This document shows positions 35,109-45,028 of a stretch of 64,000 nucleotides of DNA, piece after piece. The stretch is from contig JAISAH010000052.1 of NCBI GenBank assembly GCA_031266805.1, forward strand, positions 1 through 64,000. Reading direction: 5' to 3'. Both the position numbers and the translations under genes were made by a program. Each line of letters starts with the position of its first letter. Position 1 is the first letter of the stretch. The notes under the pieces were generated by a model. It was not told the DNA's origin, searched no databases, and saw only the letters and a program-made list of their open reading frames with translations. This stretch comes from Gracilibacteraceae bacterium (GTDB taxonomy: Bacteria; Bacillota; Desulfitobacteriia; Desulfitobacteriales; Syntrophobotulaceae).

Positions 35109-35480
35109 GACAAAACTCCTTAGTCATTAGCCATATGCCTATGGTTATTCGCACGTCATTCCGGGCTTCTCCCGGAATCAAAGAATCATCGCAATCTCAT
35201 TCCAGCTGGTCCATAACCCGCTATGCTCTTGCACTAATTCTAATTTATTATTCTTGAATAATAATTCAATTTCGATCTGGGTATTCTCTAGCAATTAGTT
35301 GAATATAATAATAAATATTCAATTTTATTCATTTTTTCTCAGATTTTATTATGCGCATTTTTCAATAAAATAACAAATACCAGACAACTCCGTTTTATGT
35401 CGTCTTCTAAACCTTTAACCATTATATTATACTTTTAATATTTTGGCAAGTTAGAGACTGCATGAAATGTGGTTATCATT
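35109..35480. other. AT-rich intergenic region upstream of the LysR gene
   Basis: No reading frame of note. Contains one dispersed repeat (CGTCATTCCGGG type) and, around 35,230-35,400, a very AT-rich stretch with TAATAATAATT-like runs that could hold promoters, none of which I can pick with confidence. Confidence 0.5.
35154..35179. repeat. Dispersed repeat of the CGTCATTCC...GGAATC type
   Basis: CGTCATTCCGGG-CTT-CTCCCGGAATC can form a short hairpin (CCGGG/CCCGG). Related copies lie at the right edge of the window. Confidence 0.55.
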
Positions 35481-36569
35481 TTATTGTTCAGCTCTCCGCC
35501 AGGCCAGCAGCAAATCGACGACCTGCCCATAGCCGCGCACACCGTTTTCCTGGGCGTTGGCCCGCAGGTAAGCGTCGTTGGCCCTGGTTTGGATGTCCGC
35601 CGCCCGCCCGGCAAACCGCCGCCAATATTCGCCGGCCCGCCGGAAATCCGCCGCGGCCGCCGCCGGCAGCTCGGCGTAAAGAGCTCCGTATTCCTCCGGG
35701 CTGACCACGCCGCCCAAAGCGTTCAAGACATGGCTGAGAGCAAACATAGCGCCGCTGTAGCGAAAAGCCGCTTCCGGCGAGGCGCGGCAGGCCAGATAGC
35801 TGATAAAGCCTGCTTCGTCCTCGCGCATATAGCCGGATACATGCGCGAGTTCATGGCAGATGGCGCAGGGGATCTGGAAGTCCGGCATATCACTGTTGTA
35901 ATTCGCTTCCAGGGTAAAAGGGGAAAAAATACCGCTGATGCCCAGCCAGGACATCGCGGAGGAAAACAGGACCGGTTTGGGCGGCGGGTAATAGGAAATG
36001 AGGCTATAGCGGCGGCCGAGAGCCGCCATGGCCCGGCGGGCTTCATCCTCCGTTTCCCGGCCGGTCGCCCTCTCCTCCGCCGCCGGCTCCAAAGCCGCGA
36101 GAGCTTCGCCGGCCTCTGCTGCGAGTTCCCTGTAGAGAGCGCGCAATTCCTCCGGCGACGACTCCCGTATCTGGAGGGAGTATCGGGCGGCAAAAGTCTC
36201 CCGGCTGTAGTTGACGCCGCCCGTCAGCGTGAAGATCAGGAGCGCGGCGCTCAAAGCGGCGCAGACGCGAAAAAGCAAGCGGCCGGTCCCGCGCTCGGCC
36301 GCGGGGCCGGTCAGGGCAAGCAGAGTCCAGCCGGTCAGGAGCAGGGCGCCGGCGCCCAGCGCCAGCAATAAAAACTCAAACAGGGAAAACGGGAATAGAG
36401 CGCACAGGCGCCCTATCGTATAGGGAAAAACCGGGTAAATATGGCCGGCGTACCATTCGGCCCATGCCGGGCTGCTTCGCGCGGCGGCCAGCAGAGCGGC
36501 GCTCAGGGCGAGCGGGATAAAACAGACCGCCGCCCTCGGGCCGCGCCGGGCGCCGGGCCGCTGATTCAC
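35481..36569 (-). CDS. DUF3810 family membrane-bound zinc-metalloprotease-like protein
   Basis: 362 residues. Three hydrophobic segments lie in the first 120 residues, followed by a soluble domain whose [24 protein letters not shown] gives the HExxH zinc motif with downstream Glu, as in DUF3810. Peptidase activity is inferred only from the motif. The stop codon of glnS overlaps its start by 4 bp, so the pair is co-transcribed. Confidence 0.85.
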   Translation of the reverse strand: MNQRPGARRGPRAAVCFIPLALSAALLAAARSSPAWAEWYAGHIYPVFPYTIGRLCALFPFSLFEFLLLALGAGALLLTGWTLLALTGPAAERGTGRLLFRVCAALSAALLIFTLTGGVNYSRETFAARYSLQIRESSPEELRALYRELAAEAGEALAALEPAAEERATGRETEDEARRAMAALGRRYSLISYYPPPKPVLFSSAMSWLGISGIFSPFTLEANYNSDMPDFQIPCAICHELAHVSGYMREDEAGFISYLACRASPEAAFRYSGAMFALSHVLNALGGVVSPEEYGALYAELPAAAAADFRRAGEYWRRFAGRAADIQTRANDAYLRANAQENGVRGYGQVVDLLLAWRRAEQ

Positions 36570-38254
36570 GTTTCCCGTGCCAGCTTGGCCCAGGTATCGC
36601 GCAAACCGATGATTCGGTTAAAAACCGGATGCTCAAAAGCGGTGTCCTTGCTGTCGGCGCAAAAATAACCGAGACGCAAAAACTGAAAGCGCTCGCCGGG
36701 CCGCGCGGCGGCCAGCGCCGGCTCGCCCAGACATTCTCGGCAAACAGTCAGCGAATCGGGATTGAGCCGCGGCTCCGCGCCGTCGCCTAGTTCCGCGCCA
36801 CCGCCGTCCTCCGCCGCGTCCAGCAGCAACGAGTCATACAGGCGCGTTTCCAGCCGGGCCGCCTCCCGCGCCGCCACCCAGTGCAAAGTGCCGCGCACCT
36901 TGCGCCCGGCGTTTTCGCCGCCGCTTTTGCTCAGCGGATCATATTGGCAGTGGACTTCGCTCACCCGGCCCTCGGCGTCTTTGACCAGATCCGTACAGGT
37001 GATGATATAAGCATGTTTCAGGCGCACTTCCCCGCCGGGTCGCAGGCGGAAAAATTTTTTGGGAGGATTTTCCATAAAATCATCCTGCTCAATGTAGATC
37101 TCCCGCCCAAACGGCAGGCGTCGGCTGCCCGCCACCGGATCATCCGGGTGGTTTTTCGCTTCCACATACTCGGTCCGCTCCGCCGGATAATTGTCGATAA
37201 CGACTTTCAGCGGGCGCAGCACCAGCATCCGCCGCTCGGCCCGCCGGTTCAGATCCTCGCGCGCGCAATAGTCGAGCAGCGCCGCGTCCACGACGCTGTT
37301 AGCCTTGGCTACGCCGATGCGCTCACAAAAATCCCGGATAGCCTCCGGCGGGTAACCGCGCCGCCTGAGACCGGAAAGCGTAGGCATCCGCGGGTCGTCC
37401 CAGCCGCTCACGACGCCGCTATCCACGAATTGGCGCAGCCGGCGCTTGCTCATGACCGTGCGCGTTATCTCCAACCGGGCAAATTCGTACTGGCGCGGCG
37501 GGTTTTCTGCGATCAGGTTATCCGTGAGCCAGTTGTACAGCGGGCGGTGATCCTCAAATTCCATCGTGCAGATGGAATGGGTGACCCCTTCTATGGCGTC
37601 CGACAGCGGGTGGGCGAAATCATACATCGGATAAATACACCAGACGTCGCCAGTGCGATGGTGCCGCCGGCGCATGATGCGGTAAAGCACAGGATCCCGC
37701 AGGTTGAGATTGGGAGAGGCCATGTCTATTCTGGCTCTCAGCACCATGGCCCCATCCGGGAATTCGCCTTCCCGCATACGGCGAAACAGATCCATGTTTT
37801 CCCCCGCGCTCCGCGTCCGGTAAGGGCTCTCCCGCCCCGGCTGCGACAATGTACCGCGATAGGCCCGCGTCTCCTCCGCCGTCAATTCGCACACATAGGC
37901 CAGCCCCTTTTCGATCAGGCGGCAGGCGAATTCGTAGAGACGAGGAAAATAGTCCGACGCGTAAAAAAGGCGGTCTTCCCAGTCAAAACCCAGCCAGCGG
38001 ACATCGGCGCGGATGGAATCTACATATTCGATATCCTCTTTTGACGGATTAGTGTCGTCAAAACGCAGATTGCATTTACCGCCGAACTCCAGAGCCGTCC
38101 CGAAATTCAGGCAGATCGACTTAGCGTGACCGATATGCAGATAACCGTTCGGTTCCGGCGGAAAACGCGTGCATACCCTCCCGCCGTTTTTATTTTCCTT
38201 CAGATCTTCGCGGATTATCGCGTGGATAAAATTCGCGGCTCGCGGCGTTTCTAT
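36566..38254 (-). CDS. glnS: Glutamine--tRNA ligase (start codon unclear)
   Basis: Charges tRNA-Gln; uncommon in Bacillota, most of which use the amidotransferase route. About 562 residues. [18 protein letters not shown] holds the HIGH motif, VMSKRRL the KMSKS-type loop, and the C-terminal anticodon-binding beta barrels are complete. The frame is open from a GTG, but that GTG lies within the -35 of a good promoter. Between the transcript start and the conserved [11 protein letters not shown] there is no ATG, GTG or TTG in frame. An ATA, 9 bp after GGGAG, is used here as the most plausible start. A sequence error or an unusual initiation codon is possible. Confidence 0.88.
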   Translation of the reverse strand: METPRAANFIHAIIREDLKENKNGGRVCTRFPPEPNGYLHIGHAKSICLNFGTALEFGGKCNLRFDDTNPSKEDIEYVDSIRADVRWLGFDWEDRLFYASDYFPRLYEFACRLIEKGLAYVCELTAEETRAYRGTLSQPGRESPYRTRSAGENMDLFRRMREGEFPDGAMVLRARIDMASPNLNLRDPVLYRIMRRRHHRTGDVWCIYPMYDFAHPLSDAIEGVTHSICTMEFEDHRPLYNWLTDNLIAENPPRQYEFARLEITRTVMSKRRLRQFVDSGVVSGWDDPRMPTLSGLRRRGYPPEAIRDFCERIGVAKANSVVDAALLDYCAREDLNRRAERRMLVLRPLKVVIDNYPAERTEYVEAKNHPDDPVAGSRRLPFGREIYIEQDDFMENPPKKFFRLRPGGEVRLKHAYIITCTDLVKDAEGRVSEVHCQYDPLSKSGGENAGRKVRGTLHWVAAREAARLETRLYDSLLLDAAEDGGGAELGDGAEPRLNPDSLTVCRECLGEPALAAARPGERFQFLRLGYFCADSKDTAFEHPVFNRIIGLRDTWAKLARET

Positions 38255-38290
38255 GGAGAACAGCTCCCATCTGTCTGATTTTAGGGATAG

Positions 38291-38319
38291 ATTATAGCAA
38301 AAAAACAGCGGCGGCACAA
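38291..38319 (-). promoter_or_regulatory. Promoter of glnS
   Basis: On the minus strand TTGTGC, 17 bp, TATAAT. Transcription would begin about 30 bp before GGGAG. Confidence 0.6.
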
Positions 38320-38335
38320 ACCATTATTGCCCAAA

Positions 38336-38358
38336 GGAGACAACTGTTTGTTGTCTCC
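38336..38358. promoter_or_regulatory. Inverted repeat between glnS and the M24 genes
   Basis: GGAGACAAC and GTTGTCTCC (9 bp, perfect) around TGTTT. No clear T run follows, so an operator for the M24 operon is as likely as a terminator. Confidence 0.45.
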
Positions 38359-38527
38359 CTCCTAACTTATTTTTGTTTTACACAGTCAAAAGAAGGTGCT
38401 ATCATCACAGTGTCGGATGAGAGCGGGATAATTTTTTTGCAAACACGAGTCGGGATCCGTTAAACAATAACGAATCTTTATGTTTCTGATTTTCGCGCGC
38501 GTGAAAAGAAGAGAGGTTAGTTAAAAA

Positions 38528-39712
38528 ATGATTAAAACGTATCATTTCGGTCAGCTCAAATCCGTCATCAGTGACGCGGAACTGGAGAGAAGATGGGCGG
38601 CGGTCCGCGAAGGCATGAAAAAAGCGGACATCGACTGCTTGCTGCTCTATGCGATGGACGCTTGGTGCGGCGGTGGTGTCAAATGGTTCACGGACTTTCC
38701 CTGCGAAAACAGCTACGGTCTGGTGCTTCTGTTTCCCAGAGAAGGAGACATGGCTGTTTACGGCCACGGCTATCAGGGAGGGACGGCTATCCCGCCGGAA
38801 ACCGCCCGCAATGTCAAAATAAATATGGGTTATCCGTTGGCGCCCAGTTTTGGTTTCACCGATTTTTTCATTCCGGAGCAATCGCTGCAATATCTGAAAA
38901 AACGCGGCTACCGGAAAATAGGTCTCTACCGCCGCACTCTCGTGCCTTACCATTATGTGAATTATTTGCGGGATCATTTGCCGGGCGCCGAATTCACCGA
39001 CGCCGACGATGTGATCGACGCGGTCAAAGCCGTGAAGTCCGAAGAAGAACTCACCGCGATGAAAGAATCCGTGCGCATCCACGACGTCGTCCACGCCGCT
39101 CTGCCTCTGTGGCTGCGGCCCGGCCGCCTAGAACGCGACGTGACGATGGACATCCGCAAAGCCGCTCTCGACATGGGCTGCGAGGAAATGAACATCATGA
39201 TCGGCTCCGGAAAGCAAAAGTCCTATCATGTCCCGATCTATCTGCAAAACGAAGTGATCCAGCCCGGTTCCAATGTGGAGATCGTCCTGGAATTCACCGG
39301 TACCGGCGGCTATTACGCCGAGCTGCAGCGCATGTGGTGCGTTGACTGCGAACCCGGCCCGGATCTGCTGCGGGCGATGAACGCCAGTTTTGAGCTGCAG
39401 GGCATACTGGCGGCGAACGCCAAACCGGGAGTGCCGGCCGCGCATATGCGCACTTTGCATCTGGAGTATCAGGAGCGGCACGGATTTGAAAAAGAAAACC
39501 GCCTTCAGGGGCACGGTCAAGGCGTGGATCTGGTGGAGCGGCCTTCCTTCGTTTATGGTGAAAACATGAAGTTCGCAGAGAATATGTTCATTTCCATTCA
39601 CCCGGCCTGCGGCGACCGTTTCGCCTATTGCAACGCCTGCGACAATTTCCTGGTCACAAAAGACGGCGCGGTTCGTCTCAGCAAAACGCCCCAGAAGATT
39701 TTCACTGTCTGA
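38528..39712 (+). CDS. M24-fold (creatinase/aminopeptidase P-like) protein, paralogue 1
   Basis: 394 residues with the creatinase N-terminal domain (1-170) and a pita-bread C-terminal domain. The usual five metal ligands D-D-H-E-E appear changed: E255 (LEFTG) and E265 (YYAELQRMW) stand at the two Asp sites, H329 is kept in GHGQGVDLVERP, H358 (SIHP) replaces the Glu of the EP motif, and C371 replaces the last Glu. It may be a metal-independent, creatinase-like hydrolase or lyase rather than a peptidase. An adjacent paralogue and a TRAP transporter suggest catabolism of an imported organic acid or amine. Confidence 0.8.
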   Translation: MIKTYHFGQLKSVISDAELERRWAAVREGMKKADIDCLLLYAMDAWCGGGVKWFTDFPCENSYGLVLLFPREGDMAVYGHGYQGGTAIPPETARNVKINMGYPLAPSFGFTDFFIPEQSLQYLKKRGYRKIGLYRRTLVPYHYVNYLRDHLPGAEFTDADDVIDAVKAVKSEEELTAMKESVRIHDVVHAALPLWLRPGRLERDVTMDIRKAALDMGCEEMNIMIGSGKQKSYHVPIYLQNEVIQPGSNVEIVLEFTGTGGYYAELQRMWCVDCEPGPDLLRAMNASFELQGILAANAKPGVPAAHMRTLHLEYQERHGFEKENRLQGHGQGVDLVERPSFVYGENMKFAENMFISIHPACGDRFAYCNACDNFLVTKDGAVRLSKTPQKIFTV

Positions 39713-39723
39713 GAGGAGAAACC

Positions 39724-40905
39724 ATGAAATATTACAAAATGGACCGGCATGTGAGCGCGGTCAGTGACGGAGAGCTGGAGCGCCGGTGGAAGGCGACGCG
39801 AGAATATATGGCGGCCAACGATATCGACTGTCTCATCCTATTCGGGTTTGAGCCGCGGCAGGGCGGCGTGATCCGCTATTATTGCGACTGGCCGGCGGAT
39901 TTCTGTCACTACGGGTCTTTTCTGCTCTTTCCTAAAGAAGGCGGCATGGCCCTCTTTGCCCACGGTCCTTTCCAAAACAACGCCATGCCCTACGGCGCCC
40001 GCGGCCTGGAGCTTAATTTCGGCGCTCCCTATACCTCAAACTGGCTGGCCTGTAAAGATTATTTTACCGAGCCGGCTCTGGCCTGGCTGAAAAAACGCGG
40101 TTATAAAAAGTTCGGTATTTATCATCCTAGCATGGCGCCTCTTTATTTTACCGACTGTATCATCGGCGGTCTGCCCGGCGCCGTTTTGCAAAACGCGGAC
40201 GAAGGCGTCGATCTGATCCGGGCCCGTAAATCACCGGAGGAACTGGAACTCCTGCGTCATGTCGTGAAGATGCATGATCTCGCTTATGCCGCCGTCCCCA
40301 TCTATCTGCGCCCGGGACGCCCGGAACGCGACGTCGCCGCCGATATCAAAAAAGCCTGCTGGGATCTGGGCGGCGAAGCCATGAATATCATGATCGGCTC
40401 CGGCCCGCAAAAAGCTCAGCATAAGTTTTTTGAGCTGCAAAACCGCGTGCTGCTGGAAGGGGACACGGTTGATCTGCTCATAGAAATTAACGGGCCTGGC
40501 AGCTATTGGGGCGAGCTTTCCCGCATGTGGGTCGTCGGAGGCGAGGCTTCCGCCGAGCTGGAAAAAGGCGTGGCGGATTCCGTCAGCATCCAGGCCCAGC
40601 TTGCCGCCATGGCCAAACCGGGGGTGAAAGCCGCGGATCTGCGCAAAGCCCTGCACAAATTTGAAGAAGCGAACGGCTATATTAAGGAAGGGCGGTTTTT
40701 CGGTCACGGTCAGGGTACGGATATGGTAGAGCGTCCGGCTTATCAGCCGGAGGAAACTATGATCCTAGAGGAAAACATGTTCCTCTCCATTCACCCGGGT
40801 CTGGAGACCGAGACTTGCTGGTCGTTCAACACCGACAATTATCTGGTCACGCCGGATGGCGCCGTGCGCCTGAATAAGACGGAGCAAGGGATTTTCAGGA
40901 TATAA
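39724..40905 (+). CDS. M24-fold (creatinase/aminopeptidase P-like) protein, paralogue 2
   Basis: 393 residues, similar to the preceding protein along its whole length (both share RPGR.ERDV, MNIMIGSG.QK, GHGQG.D.VERP and NMF.SIHP). The metal-ligand positions are changed in the same way: EING, GELSRMW, GHGQG, SIHP and NTDNYLVT. The two are 11 bp apart and may form a heterodimer. GAGGAG precedes the ATG; the longer open frame overlaps the first gene. It converges on the LysR gene, whose stop is 4 bp away. Confidence 0.8.
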   Translation: MKYYKMDRHVSAVSDGELERRWKATREYMAANDIDCLILFGFEPRQGGVIRYYCDWPADFCHYGSFLLFPKEGGMALFAHGPFQNNAMPYGARGLELNFGAPYTSNWLACKDYFTEPALAWLKKRGYKKFGIYHPSMAPLYFTDCIIGGLPGAVLQNADEGVDLIRARKSPEELELLRHVVKMHDLAYAAVPIYLRPGRPERDVAADIKKACWDLGGEAMNIMIGSGPQKAQHKFFELQNRVLLEGDTVDLLIEINGPGSYWGELSRMWVVGGEASAELEKGVADSVSIQAQLAAMAKPGVKAADLRKALHKFEEANGYIKEGRFFGHGQGTDMVERPAYQPEETMILEENMFLSIHPGLETETCWSFNTDNYLVTPDGAVRLNKTEQGIFRI

Positions 40906-40909
40906 AGAC

Positions 40910-41812
40910 TTATGTGTCCAAAGACGCGCGGCCGTAAGCAGTCAGGATATAGTTCATAAAAAGGCGGGCGACGCAGCCGAGTTTTTTGCTCCGCGGGTAG
41001 ACAAAACAGACATGCCACCTCAGGTTCGGGTCTTCGACGGGCGTCGCCCTGATTTCCGGGTAAAGGGTGATGTCGCTCAATGTGTGTTCGGCTGTGACGA
41101 ATATGCCGCGCCCGCGGAGCAGAAGCTTTTTCAGTAGGCTGACGTCGCTGCTGTTGAAAATGATCTGCGGTTCAAAACCGGCCTGCCGGCAGCTGTTGAC
41201 TATGATATGGTACAGGTAAGTATCTTTGCTGTGAGTGATGATCTGCTGATCCCGCAAATCAGCGATACGCACTTTGGGCTTGTTGACCAGAGCGTGGTCG
41301 CCGCGGGCGGAGATCACAATTTTTTCTTCCTTGACAGTCGTGATAGCCAAATGGGTGAGATCCTGCGGCCGTTCCATACAGGCAAACTCGACTTTTCCCT
41401 CCAGCACGCGCTGCTCCGCTAATTGGTCGGGATATGACTGGTACCACAGGCGGATATTGGGGTATCCTCCTTGAAAATCCAGCAGGATTTCCGGGGAAAG
41501 ACTGTGCAGCGCTCCATTGGTTATGGCGAAAGAGACGAGGCCGCGTTTTACGTGAAAATAGTCATAGACGTCAGTCTCAAAAGCCTTAAAATCACTCAGG
41601 ATCTTTTCCGCTCGCGATCGCAGGTATTCTCCCTCCGCCGTCAGCGACACCCCGTCATGCATACGGGCGAACAGGCTTACTTGCAACTCGCTTTCCAGGG
41701 ATTTCAAATTCTTGCTCAGCGCTTGCTGGGTGACGTACAGGTTTTTGGCGGTCTTTGTCAAGCTTCTGTAATTGCATATTTGCGCAAAATAATATAGCTG
41801 CTTGAAATCCAT
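40910..41812 (-). CDS. LysR family transcriptional regulator of the M24/TRAP locus
   Basis: 300 residues. Winged helix MDFKQLYYFAQICNYRSLTKTAKNLYVTQQALSKNLKSLESELQ; effector-binding domain from about 90. It is divergent from the TRAP transporter genes and convergent with the M24 pair, the usual place for a local activator. Inverted repeats containing TTTGTTG lie in front of both the TRAP operon and the M24 operon and are candidate sites. Confidence 0.88.
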   Translation of the reverse strand: MDFKQLYYFAQICNYRSLTKTAKNLYVTQQALSKNLKSLESELQVSLFARMHDGVSLTAEGEYLRSRAEKILSDFKAFETDVYDYFHVKRGLVSFAITNGALHSLSPEILLDFQGGYPNIRLWYQSYPDQLAEQRVLEGKVEFACMERPQDLTHLAITTVKEEKIVISARGDHALVNKPKVRIADLRDQQIITHSKDTYLYHIIVNSCRQAGFEPQIIFNSSDVSLLKKLLLRGRGIFVTAEHTLSDITLYPEIRATPVEDPNLRWHVCFVYPRSKKLGCVARLFMNYILTAYGRASLDT

Positions 41813-41936
41813 GATTACCTACCCTCCATTACCGGTCTGGTAGAGGACCCTGAGTGCGCTGACGGAGTGGTTTGAGGAATATCTGGCGCTATCATTATAT
41901 AACAAAAACGATAATAAAACAAGCGACTTACAATTT

Positions 41937-41956
41937 TTTGTTGTGGCCGCAACAAA
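41937..41956. promoter_or_regulatory. Inverted repeat in the LysR-dctP divergent region
   Basis: TTTGTTG and CAACAAA (7 bp) around TGGCCG, between the LysR start and dctP. A candidate regulator site; a TATAAT follows about 35 bp downstream on the plus strand. Confidence 0.45.
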
Positions 41957-42119
41957 TTTTTTCTGTTTTATGAATTGAGTATATTGTATTATAATGATTT
42001 TGCTTTCATCCGACAATGAAGGAAGTATTACTCTATTGCCTCCTCTCAGTTTTTGCCGCCTTTTTTGACTTTTTCGCGGTTATTTGTTGCTTGAATTAAC
42101 AAAAGAAAGGAAATGTGCT

Positions 42120-43181
42120 ATGTTCAGGAGAAGTTCTTTTTGGCTGGTTATCATTTCTGTATTTGTGATCATGCTCATGACTGCCTGCGGTTCCGGAAAT
42201 TCCGCCACCCCCGCCGGAACGGGAACGCCCGCCGCTTCAGGGGAATCTGCTGGAGCGGATCTCCCGCAGGTCACATGGAAATTGGCCTCGCAATCCGCCG
42301 ACAATGTTCTGTTCGCCAATATGCTGCGCGAAGTCGCGGCGGAAGTGTCCGAGCGCACGAACGGCGGGTTCAATTTGCAGGTCTACACGAACGCCTCCCT
42401 TGGATCCGACCGCGAAATCGCCGAAGGAGTGCAGGCCGGCATCATCGACTGCGGTCAAGTCACTCAGGCCGTACTCGCCAATTTCTGTCCTGCTCTGGGC
42501 GTCTCCGATCTGCCGTATCTAATTCCCGACTGGGAAAGCGCCAAGATTTTTCTGACGGATCCGCAGATTTATGAAATTCAAAAGAACGCCTTGGCGGACA
42601 ACGGCTTCCACTTCTTCGGCGCCGTCTGCTACGGGTTCCGGCAGTGTACCAACAACATCCGTCCGATCAATACGCTGGAGGATTTCGTCGGCATAAAATT
42701 CCGCGTCATGCAGAGCGACATTTATATCGCGACATTTAAAGCCTTAGGCGCCTATCCGGTGGGAATGGCCAAGGCCGAAGTGGTCACCGCTTTGCAGCAG
42801 CATACGATCGACGGTCAGGAAAATCCGATGGAGATCAATTTCAATGAAGGCATGGTCGACGTGCAAAAATACCTTTCCAAAACTTCCCATGTGAGCGCTT
42901 TCGCGGATTTCGTCTGCAATCCCGCCTCTTACGCCGCCTTGCCAGACGAATATAAAACCGTGCTGGAGGAAGTATTCGCGGAATACCTGCTGAAGACCAC
43001 CGAGGGTTATCAGCAGGAAGAGGATGAATACGCCCAAAAACTAGCGGACGCCGGTATGGAATACAATATCGTCAGCGAGGAAAACTTGGCGGAATTCCGC
43101 CGGGTCTGTCAGGAACAGGTTTGGCCGCAGTTCGCCGACCAGTTTGCCGACCAGATTGCCATAATCGAAACAATATTCTGA
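42120..43181 (+). CDS. dctP: TRAP transporter substrate-binding protein (DctP family)
   Basis: Extracytoplasmic solute receptor, here a lipoprotein. Signal peptide ends in the lipobox LMTAC, then a Ser/Thr/Ala/Gly linker. The DctP fold is shown by WKLASQSADNVLFANMLREVAAEVSERTNGGFNLQVY and, at about 190-210, IKFRVMQSDIYIATFKALGAYP, which holds the Arg that clamps the ligand carboxylate. 353 residues. GAAAGGAAA precedes the ATG. The ligand is probably a carboxylate linked to the M24 proteins. Confidence 0.92.
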   Translation: MFRRSSFWLVIISVFVIMLMTACGSGNSATPAGTGTPAASGESAGADLPQVTWKLASQSADNVLFANMLREVAAEVSERTNGGFNLQVYTNASLGSDREIAEGVQAGIIDCGQVTQAVLANFCPALGVSDLPYLIPDWESAKIFLTDPQIYEIQKNALADNGFHFFGAVCYGFRQCTNNIRPINTLEDFVGIKFRVMQSDIYIATFKALGAYPVGMAKAEVVTALQQHTIDGQENPMEINFNEGMVDVQKYLSKTSHVSAFADFVCNPASYAALPDEYKTVLEEVFAEYLLKTTEGYQQEEDEYAQKLADAGMEYNIVSEENLAEFRRVCQEQVWPQFADQFADQIAIIETIF

Positions 43182-43210
43182 ATATTATCCGAACGCTAAA
43201 AACCCCCTGT

Positions 43211-43232
43211 CCGGCGGCCGTCGGGCCGCCGG
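43211..43232 (+). terminator. Attenuating hairpin between dctP and dctQM
   Basis: CCGGCGGCC-GTCG-GGCCGCCGG, 9 bp perfect stem, followed by ATTTTC. Placed between receptor and permease genes, it can protect or partly terminate the mRNA so that receptor exceeds permease. Confidence 0.6.
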
Positions 43233-43256
43233 ATTTTCTAATTAAGGAGGGGTAAC

Positions 43257-43766
43257 TTGAAACAGTTACTGAAAATCAGCTCCGCGGTGGATAAAACGGC
43301 GGCTTTTCTGACGTTGCTCGCAATTATCGGTTATATCGGCGTCATGTTTTTACAGGTGCTTCTGCGCAATCTGGCCCCCCGCTTCGCGTTGCCCTGGGCG
43401 GACGGGGTCTGCCGTTATTGTTTCATCTGGGCGTCGTTTATGGGGGCGGCTCTGGCCGTCAAACACCGCCGGCATATCGCGATCACAATTGTGAGTGACA
43501 GCCTGAAAGGCCGGGCCGCCGTATGCAGCCGCCTGTTTAACGCCGCGGTTTTTCTTGCGCTGCTGATCCTCACATTCACTGTCGGAGTCAAAGGGGTCAT
43601 GCTCACAAGCGTCCAAAAATCCGATACTTTACCGATAGCCGCCGCTTGGATCTATGCCGCGATCCCCACTGGAGCCCTGTTCAGCATATTTCAGCTCATC
43701 GTCACCACGCTGGAGGATTTTCTCCGACCGCCGGAAAAACCTGCCCTGCAGGAGGATATCCTATGA
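43257..43766 (+). CDS. dctQ: TRAP transporter small permease (DctQ family)
   Basis: 169 residues, four hydrophobic helices. The DctQ signature is NLAPRFALPWADGVCRYCFIWASFMGAALAVKHRRHIAI, with the conserved W-A and HI motifs. Starts at TTG with AAGGAGGGG upstream. Overlaps dctM by 4 bp (ATGA), giving translational coupling within the permease. Confidence 0.9.
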   Translation: MKQLLKISSAVDKTAAFLTLLAIIGYIGVMFLQVLLRNLAPRFALPWADGVCRYCFIWASFMGAALAVKHRRHIAITIVSDSLKGRAAVCSRLFNAAVFLALLILTFTVGVKGVMLTSVQKSDTLPIAAAWIYAAIPTGALFSIFQLIVTTLEDFLRPPEKPALQEDIL

Positions 43767-45028
43767 CATTGATGATCATGTTTCTGATTCTGGCGGTCTG
43801 TCTTGTCGTCGGCATCCCCGTCGCGGTATCCATAGGCGTGTCGTCTCTTTCCTATCTCCTGATGGCGGATATCAACCTGTACGCGATGATCCAACGCATG
43901 TACGCCGGTCTGGATACGATGACGCTGATCGCCCTGCCGGGTTTTGTGTTGGCCGGCGACCTCATGGACCGGGGCGGTTTGGCCCGCCGGCTCGTGCGCT
44001 TCTGCGATATGGCGGTGAGCCGGATCGCCGGCGGTCTCAGCATTGTGACCATTCTCACCTGTATGGTGTTCGGCGCCATTTCCGGTTCCAATGTGGCGAC
44101 CACGGCGGCCGTCGGCGGCATCATGCTGCCCGAGATGGCAAAACGCAACTACGATAAAGCGTACGCGGCGGCAGTGGCGGCGACCGGCGGTATTCTCGGC
44201 GCGATCATCCCGCCAAGCCTCGGCATGGTCGTCTACGGTTCCACCACCGGCGTCTCGATCACCAATATGTTCAAAGCAGGCATACCGACCGGCATATTGA
44301 TGGGGTTTCTGGCCGGCTCGCTCTGTTATTATTTTGGCAAAAAAAACGGTTATATGGGCTCCGGTACGAAGTATACCCGCCAAGAAGCTCTAACCGTCAC
44401 CAAAGAAGCGATTTTGGCTTTCGGCGCGCCTGTCATCATCCTAGGCGGAATTTTTTCCGGAAAATTCACCCCCACGGAAGCCGCGATCATCTCCATTGTT
44501 TACGCGATTTTGATTGGCGCCTTTGTCTACAAGGAGCTGACGCCGCGCAACCTTTTGGAGACTTTGCGCAAAGGGGCGACCACCTCGGCCTGTATTCTGT
44601 ATATTATCGCCTACGCCACGCTTTTCGGCTGGATCATCGCCGCGGAGCAGGTGCCGGCCATGGCTTTCGCCGCCATCGAGGCTTTCACCACCAACAAATA
44701 TATCATCCTTATTCTGGTAAACGTCGTACTGCTGATTGCCGGCATGTTTATGGAAAGCAGCGCCATCATCATCATTACCGCGCCTCTTCTGGCCCCGCTG
44801 GCAGTCATGCTGGGCATCCATCCCGTCCACTTCGGCATCATGGTCATCATCAATATCAATATCGGCTGTCTGACACCGCCGTTTGGCGTCTGTTTATTCA
44901 CCGCCTCCATGATCAGCGACGTTCCGGTGCAGAAAATAGTGCCAAAACTCCTGCCGTTTATCCTCATCTATGTGATCGGACTCTTGCTTATCACCTTCAT
45001 CCCTCAGATCGCCTTGCTGCTTATTTAG
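43763..45028 (+). CDS. dctM: TRAP transporter large permease (DctM family)
   Basis: 421 residues, about twelve helices. Family motifs LPGFVLAGDLMDRGGLARRLVRF, GAISGSNVATTAAVGGIMLPEM, ATGGILGAIIPPSLGMVVYG and the C-terminal GCLTPPFGVCLFTAS are all present. It is the sodium-driven transport subunit. The ATG overlaps the dctQ stop and follows GGAGGAT; the longer open frame is not used. Hairpins follow the stop codon. Confidence 0.93.
   Translation: MTLMIMFLILAVCLVVGIPVAVSIGVSSLSYLLMADINLYAMIQRMYAGLDTMTLIALPGFVLAGDLMDRGGLARRLVRFCDMAVSRIAGGLSIVTILTCMVFGAISGSNVATTAAVGGIMLPEMAKRNYDKAYAAAVAATGGILGAIIPPSLGMVVYGSTTGVSITNMFKAGIPTGILMGFLAGSLCYYFGKKNGYMGSGTKYTRQEALTVTKEAILAFGAPVIILGGIFSGKFTPTEAAIISIVYAILIGAFVYKELTPRNLLETLRKGATTSACILYIIAYATLFGWIIAAEQVPAMAFAAIEAFTTNKYIILILVNVVLLIAGMFMESSAIIIITAPLLAPLAVMLGIHPVHFGIMVIININIGCLTPPFGVCLFTASMISDVPVQKIVPKLLPFILIYVIGLLLITFIPQIALLLI

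Noticed and set aside
36881-38044. 387-codon plus-strand ORF opposite glnS
   Set aside because: Shadow of glutaminyl-tRNA synthetase without recognisable motifs.
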